A stretch of DNA of 25,375 nucleotides from a virus. The notes beneath the pieces are model-generated. The model was not told where the DNA came from. It did not search any database and was given only the letters and a program-made list of their open reading frames with translations. Each line of letters opens with the position of its first letter. Positions within the stretch are counted from its first letter, which is position 1. Positions 7,982-15,234 of this stretch are shown here, in pieces. A program made the position numbers and the translations under genes. The stretch lies in the IMG/VR virus record IMGVR_UViG_3300034198_013174, positions 1 through 25,375 of that record; one strand, 5' to 3'.

Positions 7982-9439
7982 ATGAAATTTGAAATATTGG
8001 CATCACGGAACAAAGACGACGAAAAGATATTTTACTACGATAACCAAACAAATGTACTCAGCGATGAAACTGGATTTGTTTACGAGTATCCTAAAGCCCT
8101 AGCAGGAGTTGTACATACTCATGTGCAACAACCTTATACTAGTTTTGATAAGGATCGTCCTCTTAAAAAATCTAAACTTGCTCGCATAGTAAAAATTCAG
8201 ATGGGTCTTAGTTGCAACTATAGTTGTGATTATTGTAGTCAAAAGTTTGTAGAACGTCCAAGAGAAACTACTCCGAAAGATATTGAAAACTTTATGGAGT
8301 TGTTTAATAATTTAGAATTTGACGAACAGCAAGGACTTAAAGTAGAGTTCTGGGGCGGTGAACCTTTTGTCTACTGGAAAACTATGAAACCGCTAGCCGA
8401 AGCGATTGCAGATCGCTTTGAAAGCTGGCAGAAAAAACCACAATTCAGTGTTATCACTAACGGTAGTTTATTAACAGAAGAAATCTGTGCGTGGTTGTAT
8501 AGTATGAATTTTGGTGTAGCCATCAGTCATGATGGCCCAGGACAACATGTTCGAGGTCCAGATCCTTTTGAAGATCCTAAGAAACGTGAAATTGTTTTAG
8601 ATCTTTATCAGATCTTACGTCCATTAGACCGTATTAGTTTTAACAGTATGTTAAACAGCAAAAATACTAGTCGTAAAGCAATTTATGATTGGTTTGTAGA
8701 ATTCACCAATGACCCAAGTGTTATCCTAGGTGAAGGTGCGTTTGTCGATGCATATGATGCAGATGGGCTAGAAAATTCCATGAAGACCAAAGCTGAACAT
8801 TTTGCTTTTAGACAGCGTGCCTTTGGAGAAATTTATGCGTCAAATGGCGACATTGGTTTTACCGGTATACTACAAAAAGTAGACGATTTTACTGAAGCTG
8901 TACTCACACATAAGAGTGCAGAATTCTTAGGTCAAAAGTGTGGAATGGATGACGAAAGTATCATTGCATTTGATCTAAAAGGTAATGTTATTACTTGCCA
9001 GAATGTTAGTGCATTAGAAATTGGCAAAAATGGTGAGTCACACTTGGGTGGCAATCTAGCTGATTTAAACAGTGTGGAAATTAAAACATCTACACATTGG
9101 AGCAATCGTAAAGAATGTAGCGGTTGTCCAGTACTACATATTTGTAAAGGAGCATGTATGTTCCTAGATGGCGAGTATTGGACTGCAAGTTGCAATAACG
9201 CATACAGCGATGCGATTCCTTTATTTGCTACAAGTATTATGAAAATTACAAACGGGTATATTCCTTTAACCATAAAAGCTGAAGGATTACCTACAGAACG
9301 TCAGGATATCTTTGGGACCATGATGAAACATGAAGAATGGGCACAGAAAAAGATGATTCCTATCAAAGTTGTTAGCGAAAAAGTAGCTGTTATTGACAAT
9401 GTAGAAGTCTACGGACAAAGCACTGTGATAAATAGTTAA
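7982..9439 (+). CDS. radical SAM/SPASM domain peptide-modifying enzyme
   Basis: A 485-residue enzyme. The radical SAM motif CX3CX2C is at Cys78, Cys82 and Cys85 (GLSCNYSCDYC) and binds the 4Fe-4S cluster that cleaves S-adenosylmethionine. The GGEP motif that contacts SAM is at 125-128. The SPASM region fits the family pattern exactly: Cys320-x13-Gly334-x4-Cys339, then Cys379-x2-Cys382-x5-Cys388-x3-Cys392, then Cys404. This can hold two auxiliary 4Fe-4S clusters. Enzymes of this architecture mature ribosomal peptides (sactipeptides, ranthipeptides, mycofactocin, PQQ) or act on protein residues as anaerobic sulfatase maturases. The nearest candidate substrate is the Asn-Cys-rich protein directly upstream. 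The first 70 residues form an N-terminal domain whose role I cannot assign. AAAGG precedes the start. The family is certain. Substrate and chemistry are inferred. Confidence 0.92.
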   Translation: MKFEILASRNKDDEKIFYYDNQTNVLSDETGFVYEYPKALAGVVHTHVQQPYTSFDKDRPLKKSKLARIVKIQMGLSCNYSCDYCSQKFVERPRETTPKDIENFMELFNNLEFDEQQGLKVEFWGGEPFVYWKTMKPLAEAIADRFESWQKKPQFSVITNGSLLTEEICAWLYSMNFGVAISHDGPGQHVRGPDPFEDPKKREIVLDLYQILRPLDRISFNSMLNSKNTSRKAIYDWFVEFTNDPSVILGEGAFVDAYDADGLENSMKTKAEHFAFRQRAFGEIYASNGDIGFTGILQKVDDFTEAVLTHKSAEFLGQKCGMDDESIIAFDLKGNVITCQNVSALEIGKNGESHLGGNLADLNSVEIKTSTHWSNRKECSGCPVLHICKGACMFLDGEYWTASCNNAYSDAIPLFATSIMKITNGYIPLTIKAEGLPTERQDIFGTMMKHEEWAQKKMIPIKVVSEKVAVIDNVEVYGQSTVINS

Positions 9440-9461
9440 AGAGAACACAAGGAGCCTTAGC

Positions 9462-10427
9462 ATGAATTTATATCTATCTGTTGGAACTGCTGAACCAACA
9501 TTTGCGTTGGATGTTACTATATCAGAAACAGGATTGACTTATAAAACATATCCTGCATACCCTATCGAAGAACTAAAAAAAGCATGGAAACAACAGGTAG
9601 AAAATCCAATGTTTGCACCTATGAACATGCCCACTCCTGATGAAAAACCATTATGGACTACAGACAAATTTGCTGTCTATGAGCATACTACTGTAACACA
9701 TAATGATCCAGTAAAAGGAACTGTAGTTATTTCTCATCAAGAAAGTAATTCAGTAGATTTTGATGGCATCACCAAATTGCCCGACTTCAGCGATCATGCA
9801 ATATATCAAATTTACACACCAGACAGCCCTATAAATATAGTTGAGAAATCCAGTTTGCCTTTGACCTATTCTAGGCAAGTGGCAAACAGATCAGCTGTTG
9901 CTGTGATACACAACTCCGTTGCTCATACGGCCACTAGTAAACTTAATCCGTTTTCCTGGGCCAATCTAGGAAAAAATAATGCAATGATTGCTATTGTTGT
10001 ACCATTAGCAGATATGCCACCTTCAGAGTGGGATATTGTAGTTTCTATAGCAGAAGAAGGCTTGGCCAGAATTAATGCTCCAGTACAACCGACTCCATTA
10101 ACTGTAGCTAAAGGTATGCTATTACATACACACATGCCAAAAATATGGTTTAAAAATAAAACTGCTGAAGTAACAGCAGATAATTATGTAGATTTAGAAT
10201 TTTTCTTAGGAACAGCAACAGGTGCTCCATTAGATACTGAACATACTGCAATAGTTTATTTAAAAACTACAATGGGTGTGCTCAATAAGCAACAAGTTAA
10301 AACTGTTGATGGTAAAGGAACAGTTCGTTTAATTGCTAGTCATTTAGAAGCAGGGGATATAGCAACTGTTAGTTGTGGATTCCAGTATTGGTCAGGAACA
10401 GACGACTGTGTTGTTACAGTAAAATAA
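9462..10427 (+). CDS. unknown protein, third gene of the radical SAM cluster, possible C-terminal Ig-like domain
   Basis: A 321-residue protein I do not recognise. It has a strong AAGGAG Shine-Dalgarno 8 bases before the start and follows the radical SAM gene by 22 bases, so it belongs to the same transcript. Residues 1-150 are mixed alpha/beta (ISETGLTYKTYPAYPIEELK, EKPLWTTDKFAVYEH). Residues about 225-321 alternate beta strands (AEVTADNYVDLEFFLGTATG, HTAIVYLKTTMG, CVVTVK) and end like an Ig or big-like domain. No signal peptide, membrane segment or catalytic motif is seen. A bidirectional terminator begins at its stop codon. It could be a virion protein that presents or receives the modified Cys-rich protein, or a fibre-assembly partner. 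That is guesswork from position only. Confidence 0.7.
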   Translation: MNLYLSVGTAEPTFALDVTISETGLTYKTYPAYPIEELKKAWKQQVENPMFAPMNMPTPDEKPLWTTDKFAVYEHTTVTHNDPVKGTVVISHQESNSVDFDGITKLPDFSDHAIYQIYTPDSPINIVEKSSLPLTYSRQVANRSAVAVIHNSVAHTATSKLNPFSWANLGKNNAMIAIVVPLADMPPSEWDIVVSIAEEGLARINAPVQPTPLTVAKGMLLHTHMPKIWFKNKTAEVTADNYVDLEFFLGTATGAPLDTEHTAIVYLKTTMGVLNKQQVKTVDGKGTVRLIASHLEAGDIATVSCGFQYWSGTDDCVVTVK

Positions 10428-10451
10428 AAAAGCACCGCAAGGTGCTTTTTT
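10426..10451. terminator. bidirectional intrinsic terminator with GCAA tetraloop
   Basis: An A6-GCACC stem pairs with GGTGC-T6 around a GCAA loop, exactly between two convergent genes. The flanking A and T runs make it work in both directions. Confidence 0.85.
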
Positions 10452-10456
10452 AATGA

Positions 10457-10906
10457 TTAAATTAAATCTACTAAATCAAATACTGTTTGAAGTTTAGTAC
10501 GTATAGTCTTACTGCTAAAACTATTACGTAGACCTTGATGTAAGGGTTTAGGTGCTCGATCTATTACAGTCCATGCCCAACCTAGATGCTCTTCGCTTAG
10601 TATTGGAACAAATTCATTTTCTACTACACACAAGTATGTGTGAAAATTAAAAACACGATCGTTAGATACAAATGTTTCTAAAGGAATTGTTTTAATTAAC
10701 GAAGGTATACTTCCAATTTCTTCTGTGATTTCTCGTTGAAGTCCCTGCCACGGAGTCTCACCTTGTACATTAGTACCTCCAACCAGCCCCCACGTACCTT
10801 CGTGTTTGCCTGCTTTCTTTTGCAGTAAAAGAAAACGCCTAGTGCTTTTTGCATAAAACAAAGCACCACTACAAACTATTTGATCTTTTAAAGTACGATT
10901 TTCCAT
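10457..10906 (-). CDS. Nudix hydrolase
   Basis: A 149-residue protein with a Nudix box at residues 44-65: Gly44-x5-Glu50-x7-Arg58-Glu59-Ile-Thr-Glu62-Glu63-Ile-Gly65. All metal-binding glutamates are present. Upstream WGLVGG is also typical. The family hydrolyses nucleoside diphosphates linked to another group, such as oxidised dNTPs, NADH, ADP-ribose or capped RNA. The substrate cannot be read from the sequence. It is the last gene of the minus-strand gp14-gp15 operon and overlaps the end of gp15 by 19 bases. The nearest Shine-Dalgarno-like GAAGGTGA is rather far upstream (about 16 bases), so translation may depend on gp15. It ends just inside the shared terminator. A role in nucleotide-pool sanitation or NAD-related metabolism during infection is likely but unproven. 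Confidence 0.88.
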   Translation of the reverse strand: MENRTLKDQIVCSGALFYAKSTRRFLLLQKKAGKHEGTWGLVGGTNVQGETPWQGLQREITEEIGSIPSLIKTIPLETFVSNDRVFNFHTYLCVVENEFVPILSEEHLGWAWTVIDRAPKPLHQGLRNSFSSKTIRTKLQTVFDLVDLI

Positions 10907-12354
10907 TGGTCAGCAGTATATTCACCTTCAAAGCTCTTGACCCATGAAACACCATTCCATAAGTATTGAACTCCAGTATATATATTCGTTTGCCAGACCA
11001 TGACCGTTGTTTCTTGAGTATGTGCAAATATAACATGCCACGCGGAACCTGTATATTCTATAATGTCATTAGCAGATGCTACTAAAGCACCCCATGCAGA
11101 TGCAGGAACTGAATTTATAGTACTGCCAATATCTTCTATGATAAGATATCTAGTTCCGGCTGCCACCGTACCAGGATTATAAGTTAACGGATTAATGATA
11201 GCATCAAATGTGCCAGGGCTATTAGGTCTATAAGATGTTGCGGCATTGTAATGCGACACATCGTAACTTAAATATCCGCTACTATCAATACCAGTATTAG
11301 ATGTAAGACTATCTGGATTATAATTAACTGTAAGTTTAGTTGAATCTAATGGATTAACAGCAACAGTTCCAATAACATAGGTTCCATTAGGTTGTTGCAA
11401 ATATAGTGTGCTACTGCCAGCAACATATTGTCCAGGGTACTGACTAAACAAAACGTTCCAATCGATAGGAGCACCAGTAGGAGTTGGTATTCCTAAGGTA
11501 GGTTCTATGGGATTGAATCCGTCTGTTTGGTTTAATAAAATAGCCTGACCGTTGTATATTTGGATTGTATAACCTGTAATGGTTGTAGTTTCTGTAGCTA
11601 ATAACGTGTTAAATCCAGTAGTGTTTCCGTCACTTTGAACTGCTGGGTCTATGCCTAGACCTTGTTCGTAACCTGTTGGATATGTAGTTGCACCGCCATA
11701 GACGCTGGCAATAATTTTTGTAATAACGCCAAGATGTTTGACCTTAACAGGCGGACTGATCCAAATTGGACTATCAAGGGTCAAACTGGCAACTTCAATA
11801 GGTGTGTCATTTCCTACAGGAACTTGCCTACTACTCCAGTTGATTGCTCCTAAGTTCAACACGCTTATACTGGTCCAGTCAATATAATTATCTGTAGTTT
11901 GCAATTCTAAACTTGGATTAAACAAGACCAAGATCTGTTCAAGTATTTGTAATTTTTGTTCTGTACTACTAGACCAAATGTCACACTTCATAGTCAACTT
12001 ATATGGTGTTGGCATTAAACGCTCTACAGTATAATTACGTCCTTGCCCTGTAGTATACTGATTACTACTATTAACATCACGTTCTCTGAAATTTAATTTG
12101 CTGACAAATGATTGATCTGCTAAACGTTCTCTATCAAGATCTAATCCGCTAATATAGATGCTGATTCGTGGAACGCTATTAACAACATTTTCGCTATTCT
12201 GTCTAATGATACTTGCAACTGCACGATCAGGATCTCCATACATAACTGGTACTTGGTGTAAAGTACCGTCTCCGTATTTTACAACAAAATTACTAAATGC
12301 ACGAATTGTTTGTGTAAGATAACGTCTTACCTGTCCATCATAAAAAAACTGCAT
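10888..12354 (-). CDS. gp15: tail completion/sheath stabiliser protein, T4 gp15-like, with large C-terminal extension
   Basis: Residues 1-205 follow the T4 gp15 pattern as I remember it: FYDGQVRRYLTQTIRAFSNF, VPVMYGDP, VPRISIYISGLDLDRERL, MPTPYKLTMKCDIWSSSTEQ and QILEQILVLFNPSLELQTT. In T4 this protein caps the tail tube and sheath and joins the tail to the neck. T4 gp15 is about 272 residues and this one is 488. The extra C-terminal half holds an AGTRYLIIEDIGS segment and NDIIEYTGSAWHVIF and YLWNGVSWVKSF blocks, a type of aromatic module also found in the gp14 and gp18 homologues here. The start overlaps the gp14 stop as TAATG, which indicates translational coupling. It may add surface modules at the neck. 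Identity is from motif recall, not alignment. Confidence 0.8.
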   Translation of the reverse strand: MQFFYDGQVRRYLTQTIRAFSNFVVKYGDGTLHQVPVMYGDPDRAVASIIRQNSENVVNSVPRISIYISGLDLDRERLADQSFVSKLNFRERDVNSSNQYTTGQGRNYTVERLMPTPYKLTMKCDIWSSSTEQKLQILEQILVLFNPSLELQTTDNYIDWTSISVLNLGAINWSSRQVPVGNDTPIEVASLTLDSPIWISPPVKVKHLGVITKIIASVYGGATTYPTGYEQGLGIDPAVQSDGNTTGFNTLLATETTTITGYTIQIYNGQAILLNQTDGFNPIEPTLGIPTPTGAPIDWNVLFSQYPGQYVAGSSTLYLQQPNGTYVIGTVAVNPLDSTKLTVNYNPDSLTSNTGIDSSGYLSYDVSHYNAATSYRPNSPGTFDAIINPLTYNPGTVAAGTRYLIIEDIGSTINSVPASAWGALVASANDIIEYTGSAWHVIFAHTQETTVMVWQTNIYTGVQYLWNGVSWVKSFEGEYTADQWKIVL

Positions 12355-13808
12355 TATAGATCCGCCCTGGGTTTGAGTGCTTTGCTAAGACTATTTCTTT
12401 GAGCATCTCGTGTATTATATAGTGAAACAGTATACTGCCCGCTATAAAGAATGGTCTGTTGTACAGCACTTACAACTGGTAAATTAATTTGTAAACAAGC
12501 AGTCACTACACCGGTGATACTGGTATAGTTATATGTGGAATATAACGATGGGTAATCGCTTAATGCATATTCTAATGTAGTCACACCAATCTTAATTACA
12601 ACATACGGCGCAGTATGTCCTAAAGAATATAATATTCTAGTAGAGATTGTCGATGCACCAACAACAAGTGTAACTACATCACTAGCTATTTGATTGTTGT
12701 AAGTATAATTGTTATTATTAATGAAACTTGTTTTTAATGTATTTCTTGTGTCAGTATTGGTCATATCCATACGTACACTATCCTCTACTTTGACCCATGT
12801 TTGTCCTACACCATCAAATCTAAATAATCTGTTAGGTAAGAAATCTGTTCTTAAGAAGAAATCATTTGACGCTGGTTGTTCTGGGAATTGTACTCCAAAC
12901 CCAAATGCATAACCATTTTGTGGATATCCGTCGCCTACTAGATAACCTGTATAGCCTGTACGTACCGGCACTTCACTGACACTACTTGCAAGGTAACTAG
13001 TATTGCTACCATCTAGTGTTGTTTCGTCTACTGATGTTAGTAACGGTTTGCCATTAGCCGGATCAACTGCCAGTGTATAAAACTGACGGGTTTCATAACC
13101 ACTCTTAGGAGCATCTGCTTGAGCCTGTGCTACTACTTGGTTATTGATTTGAATTTCTTTATTGTAAGTGCTTAATAAATCTCGTAGAGTAGTATTTGCA
13201 ACTGGATCACCGTTAGCATCTTTTGCCTGTTCATTAAAGATACTAGCAAATTTCTGATTATCTGTGATTCGTTTAATTCTTAATCTATATAAATGCGGGA
13301 ACCAAGTAACACTAAACCCTTCGCTGGCACGGCCTACATCTTCTATCACATAGTAGCGAGGCAAACTAAAATCAAAATCGTTAAGAGCAAAATCATCGCG
13401 CAAGTGTGGCAACTCTATTACATCTCCGCTAATAGGTTTACGACCAACATATTTTACAAAATCGTTAATATGCACAGTCATATACAACGTATCATTGTCA
13501 ATAAACAGGCCAAATTGGCTTAGGTTAAAGTCGATATTTTGTACATTATAAATTCCTCGGATACGATAGATTTGTGTATCATAAGTACTATCACGATTTT
13601 CTAAAAAAAGTAAGTCTTGTATATTACCTACACTAGTATTGGCATAAAACGGCTGATCAGCCGTGGCATTAGCTGATGTAGTATTAGCTCCAAGATACTT
13701 GTGAATATATACATCGGTTCCGCCAGCTTGAAACATCTCGCTGGCTTGGCGATCTATAAACTTATAGTCGTTGCTTTTTTCTGGTCTATATAAGGATAAT
13801 CTTGGCAT
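12354..13808 (-). CDS. gp14: neck protein, T4 gp14-like, with C-terminal extension
   Basis: A 484-residue protein against about 256 in T4. The N-terminal 220 residues carry QASEMFQAGGTDVYIHKY, then FGLFIDNDTLYMTVHINDF, PISGDVIELPHL, and YYVIEDVGRASEG with FPHLYRLRIKRI, in the order seen in gp14 neck proteins. In T4, gp13 and gp14 close the portal after packaging and form the tail docking site. The second half is an extension with DFFLRTDFLPNRLFRFDG and TWVKVEDSVRMDM, which I associate with T4-like phages of aquatic bacteria. Gene gp13 stands head-to-head on the opposite strand only 42 bases away, and gp15 follows with a one-base overlap. There is no Shine-Dalgarno: the start codon is preceded by a GATAAATA box. 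Assignment rests on pattern and neighbourhood. Confidence 0.75.
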   Translation of the reverse strand: MPRLSLYRPEKSNDYKFIDRQASEMFQAGGTDVYIHKYLGANTTSANATADQPFYANTSVGNIQDLLFLENRDSTYDTQIYRIRGIYNVQNIDFNLSQFGLFIDNDTLYMTVHINDFVKYVGRKPISGDVIELPHLRDDFALNDFDFSLPRYYVIEDVGRASEGFSVTWFPHLYRLRIKRITDNQKFASIFNEQAKDANGDPVANTTLRDLLSTYNKEIQINNQVVAQAQADAPKSGYETRQFYTLAVDPANGKPLLTSVDETTLDGSNTSYLASSVSEVPVRTGYTGYLVGDGYPQNGYAFGFGVQFPEQPASNDFFLRTDFLPNRLFRFDGVGQTWVKVEDSVRMDMTNTDTRNTLKTSFINNNNYTYNNQIASDVVTLVVGASTISTRILYSLGHTAPYVVIKIGVTTLEYALSDYPSLYSTYNYTSITGVVTACLQINLPVVSAVQQTILYSGQYTVSLYNTRDAQRNSLSKALKPRADL

Positions 13809-13812
13809 ATGA

Positions 13813-13820
13813 TATTTATC
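13813..13820 (-). promoter_or_regulatory. late-promoter-like box before gp14
   Basis: GATAAATA on the minus strand resembles the T4 late promoter TATAAATA. It ends 4 bases before the gp14 ATG, so transcription from it would begin at or in the start codon. Confidence 0.45.
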
Positions 13821-13824
13821 GCCA

Positions 13825-13834
13825 GCTAAATATA
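13825..13834 (+). promoter_or_regulatory. late-promoter-like box before gp13
   Basis: CTAAATATAC lies between the divergent gp14 and gp13 genes. It overlaps the region just before the gp13 Shine-Dalgarno (AGGAG), so it is only a candidate. Confidence 0.35.
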
Positions 13835-13850
13835 CTAGGAGAACAAAAAC

Positions 13851-14636
13851 ATGGATGATTTAGCACCGTCAGTACAGTCGAATTCAACGGCAGAACGCAA
13901 CAAAGTCTTTGATTATATTAAAACTATGTTGGGCGACGGCATGATTGAAGTTGAGCTAGATCCCGTGCATTACGAAACAGCATTAGATCGTGCATTGAAT
14001 CGTTTTCGCCAACGCAGTCCAAATGCTGTAGAAGAAAGTTATTTGTTCCTAGAACTAATACAGGATCAAAATGAATACAGATTACCAGATGAAGTTATTA
14101 CAGTACGTCAAGTGTTCCGTCGTGCTATTGGGTCTCGTAGCGGCATTGGTGCTGGCGGCAGTTTGTTTGAACCCTTTAACTTGGCATATACAAATACATA
14201 TTTGATGTCAGGAAGTATGATGGGCGGACTTGCAACTTATGATGCATTTGCTGGCTATCAAAAACTAGTAGGACGTATGTTTGGTAGCTACATTGAATTT
14301 TTATGGAAACCTACTAGCCACTTACTAGATATTTTACAACGTCCATTTGCACAAGGCGAACAAATTCTTATTCAAAGTTATAATTTCCGTCCTGATTGGG
14401 TACTATTACAAGATGTGTATGCCAAGCAGTGGCTCAAAGATTATTCACTAGCAACTGCAAAAATGATGCTAGGAGAAGCTCGTAGCAAGTTTGGATCTAT
14501 TGCCGGCCCAGGCAGTCCTATTACACTTAACGGTACTGCTTTACTACAGGCCGGCAAAGATGAATTAGAAAAATTAGATAAAGAATTAGAAAATTTAGTG
14601 TCCGGCGGTACTGGATATTACATGGTCATTGGATAA
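13851..14636 (+). CDS. gp13: neck protein, T4 gp13-like
   Basis: A 261-residue protein with the layout of gp13 neck proteins. An N-terminal helix leads into MIEVELDPVHYETALDRALN. Then come a QNEYRLPDEVITVRQVFR strand, the central FGSYIEFLW region, IQSYNFRPDWVLLQDVYAKQ, and the characteristic end WLKDYSLATAKMMLGEARSK with ITLNGTALLQAGKDELEKLD. In T4, gp13 binds the portal together with gp14 to complete the head. AGGAG lies 9-14 bases before the ATG. It is divergent from the gp14 homologue, whereas in T4 the two run in tandem. The following oxygenase gene begins only 16 bases after the stop. Confidence 0.82.
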   Translation: MDDLAPSVQSNSTAERNKVFDYIKTMLGDGMIEVELDPVHYETALDRALNRFRQRSPNAVEESYLFLELIQDQNEYRLPDEVITVRQVFRRAIGSRSGIGAGGSLFEPFNLAYTNTYLMSGSMMGGLATYDAFAGYQKLVGRMFGSYIEFLWKPTSHLLDILQRPFAQGEQILIQSYNFRPDWVLLQDVYAKQWLKDYSLATAKMMLGEARSKFGSIAGPGSPITLNGTALLQAGKDELEKLDKELENLVSGGTGYYMVIG

Positions 14637-14642
14637 TCATAC

Positions 14643-14650
14643 TATATAAA
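14643..14650 (+). promoter_or_regulatory. late-promoter-like box before the oxygenase gene
   Basis: TATATAAA ends two bases before the ATG, and no Shine-Dalgarno is present. CATAC (14638-14642) and GTATG (14651-14655) flank it as an inverted repeat containing the start codon. Confidence 0.35.
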
Positions 14651-14652
14651 GT

Positions 14653-15177
14653 ATGAGAAAAGTAATTGATAATTTTTTACCTCTGGACGATCTTGAATGT
14701 TTACAATCAACCTTATTAGGATTTAATAACGGTTTTCCTTGGCAATTATCAGTAGTGGTTACACCTGATGCAATATTAGAATGTGACGAATTAAACAACT
14801 GGCAACTATGCCATTATTTTTATAACAAAGGTACTAGCCTTTCAAAAAATCCAACAGTTACACTGATAACTCCCCTTATAGAAAGATTACAACCTGAGAC
14901 TTTAATAAGAGTCAAAGCTAATTTAAACCCCAGAACAGATAAAATTAATATACACGCATATCATACAGATATACCAAATGAACAAGTTACCGACTTGTGT
15001 AAAACTGCTGTATTTTATGTAAACACTAACGATGGTTATACCATTTTTGAAGACGATGGCGAAAAAGTTCCAAGTCTTGCCAATAGACTTGTTATGTTTG
15101 ATGCAACTCAATCTCATAGTGGTACAACTTGCACAAATGAGCAATTTAGATGTGTAATTAATATCAATTGGATCTAG
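14653..15177 (+). CDS. 2OG-Fe(II) oxygenase, prolyl-hydroxylase-like
   Basis: A 174-residue protein. The iron-binding triad is visible: His104 and Asp106 in AYHTDI, and His155 in NRLVMFDATQSHSG. Arg166 sits in the position that binds the 2-oxoglutarate carboxylate. Such small oxygenases are frequent in T4-like phages of aquatic bacteria. Known members of the superfamily hydroxylate proline or other residues, or nucleic acid bases, using O2 and 2-oxoglutarate. The substrate here is unknown. Its place between the neck gene gp13 and nucleotide metabolism gives no clear hint, though hydroxylation of a virion or host protein is possible. No Shine-Dalgarno precedes the ATG, which is preceded by an AT-rich box and lies inside a small inverted repeat. 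Confidence 0.85.
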   Translation: MRKVIDNFLPLDDLECLQSTLLGFNNGFPWQLSVVVTPDAILECDELNNWQLCHYFYNKGTSLSKNPTVTLITPLIERLQPETLIRVKANLNPRTDKINIHAYHTDIPNEQVTDLCKTAVFYVNTNDGYTIFEDDGEKVPSLANRLVMFDATQSHSGTTCTNEQFRCVININWI

Positions 15178-15184
15178 AAAAATC

Positions 15185-15213
15185 TTGACCTTGTAACAAA
15201 ACTGTTATATACT
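15185..15213 (+). promoter_or_regulatory. sigma70-like promoter for the dNMP kinase gene
   Basis: TTGACC and TATACT are separated by exactly 17 bases, 21 bases before the kinase ATG, which has an AGGGGG Shine-Dalgarno. This matches the host-type -35/-10 consensus, so the gene can be expressed early. Confidence 0.75.
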
Positions 15214-15234
15214 AGAGTTACTTTAGGGGGCTCT

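Noticed and set aside
8932-9273. Minus-strand 113-codon frame under the radical SAM gene
   Set aside because: It lies over the conserved SPASM cysteines of the sense protein and has no ribosome-binding site.
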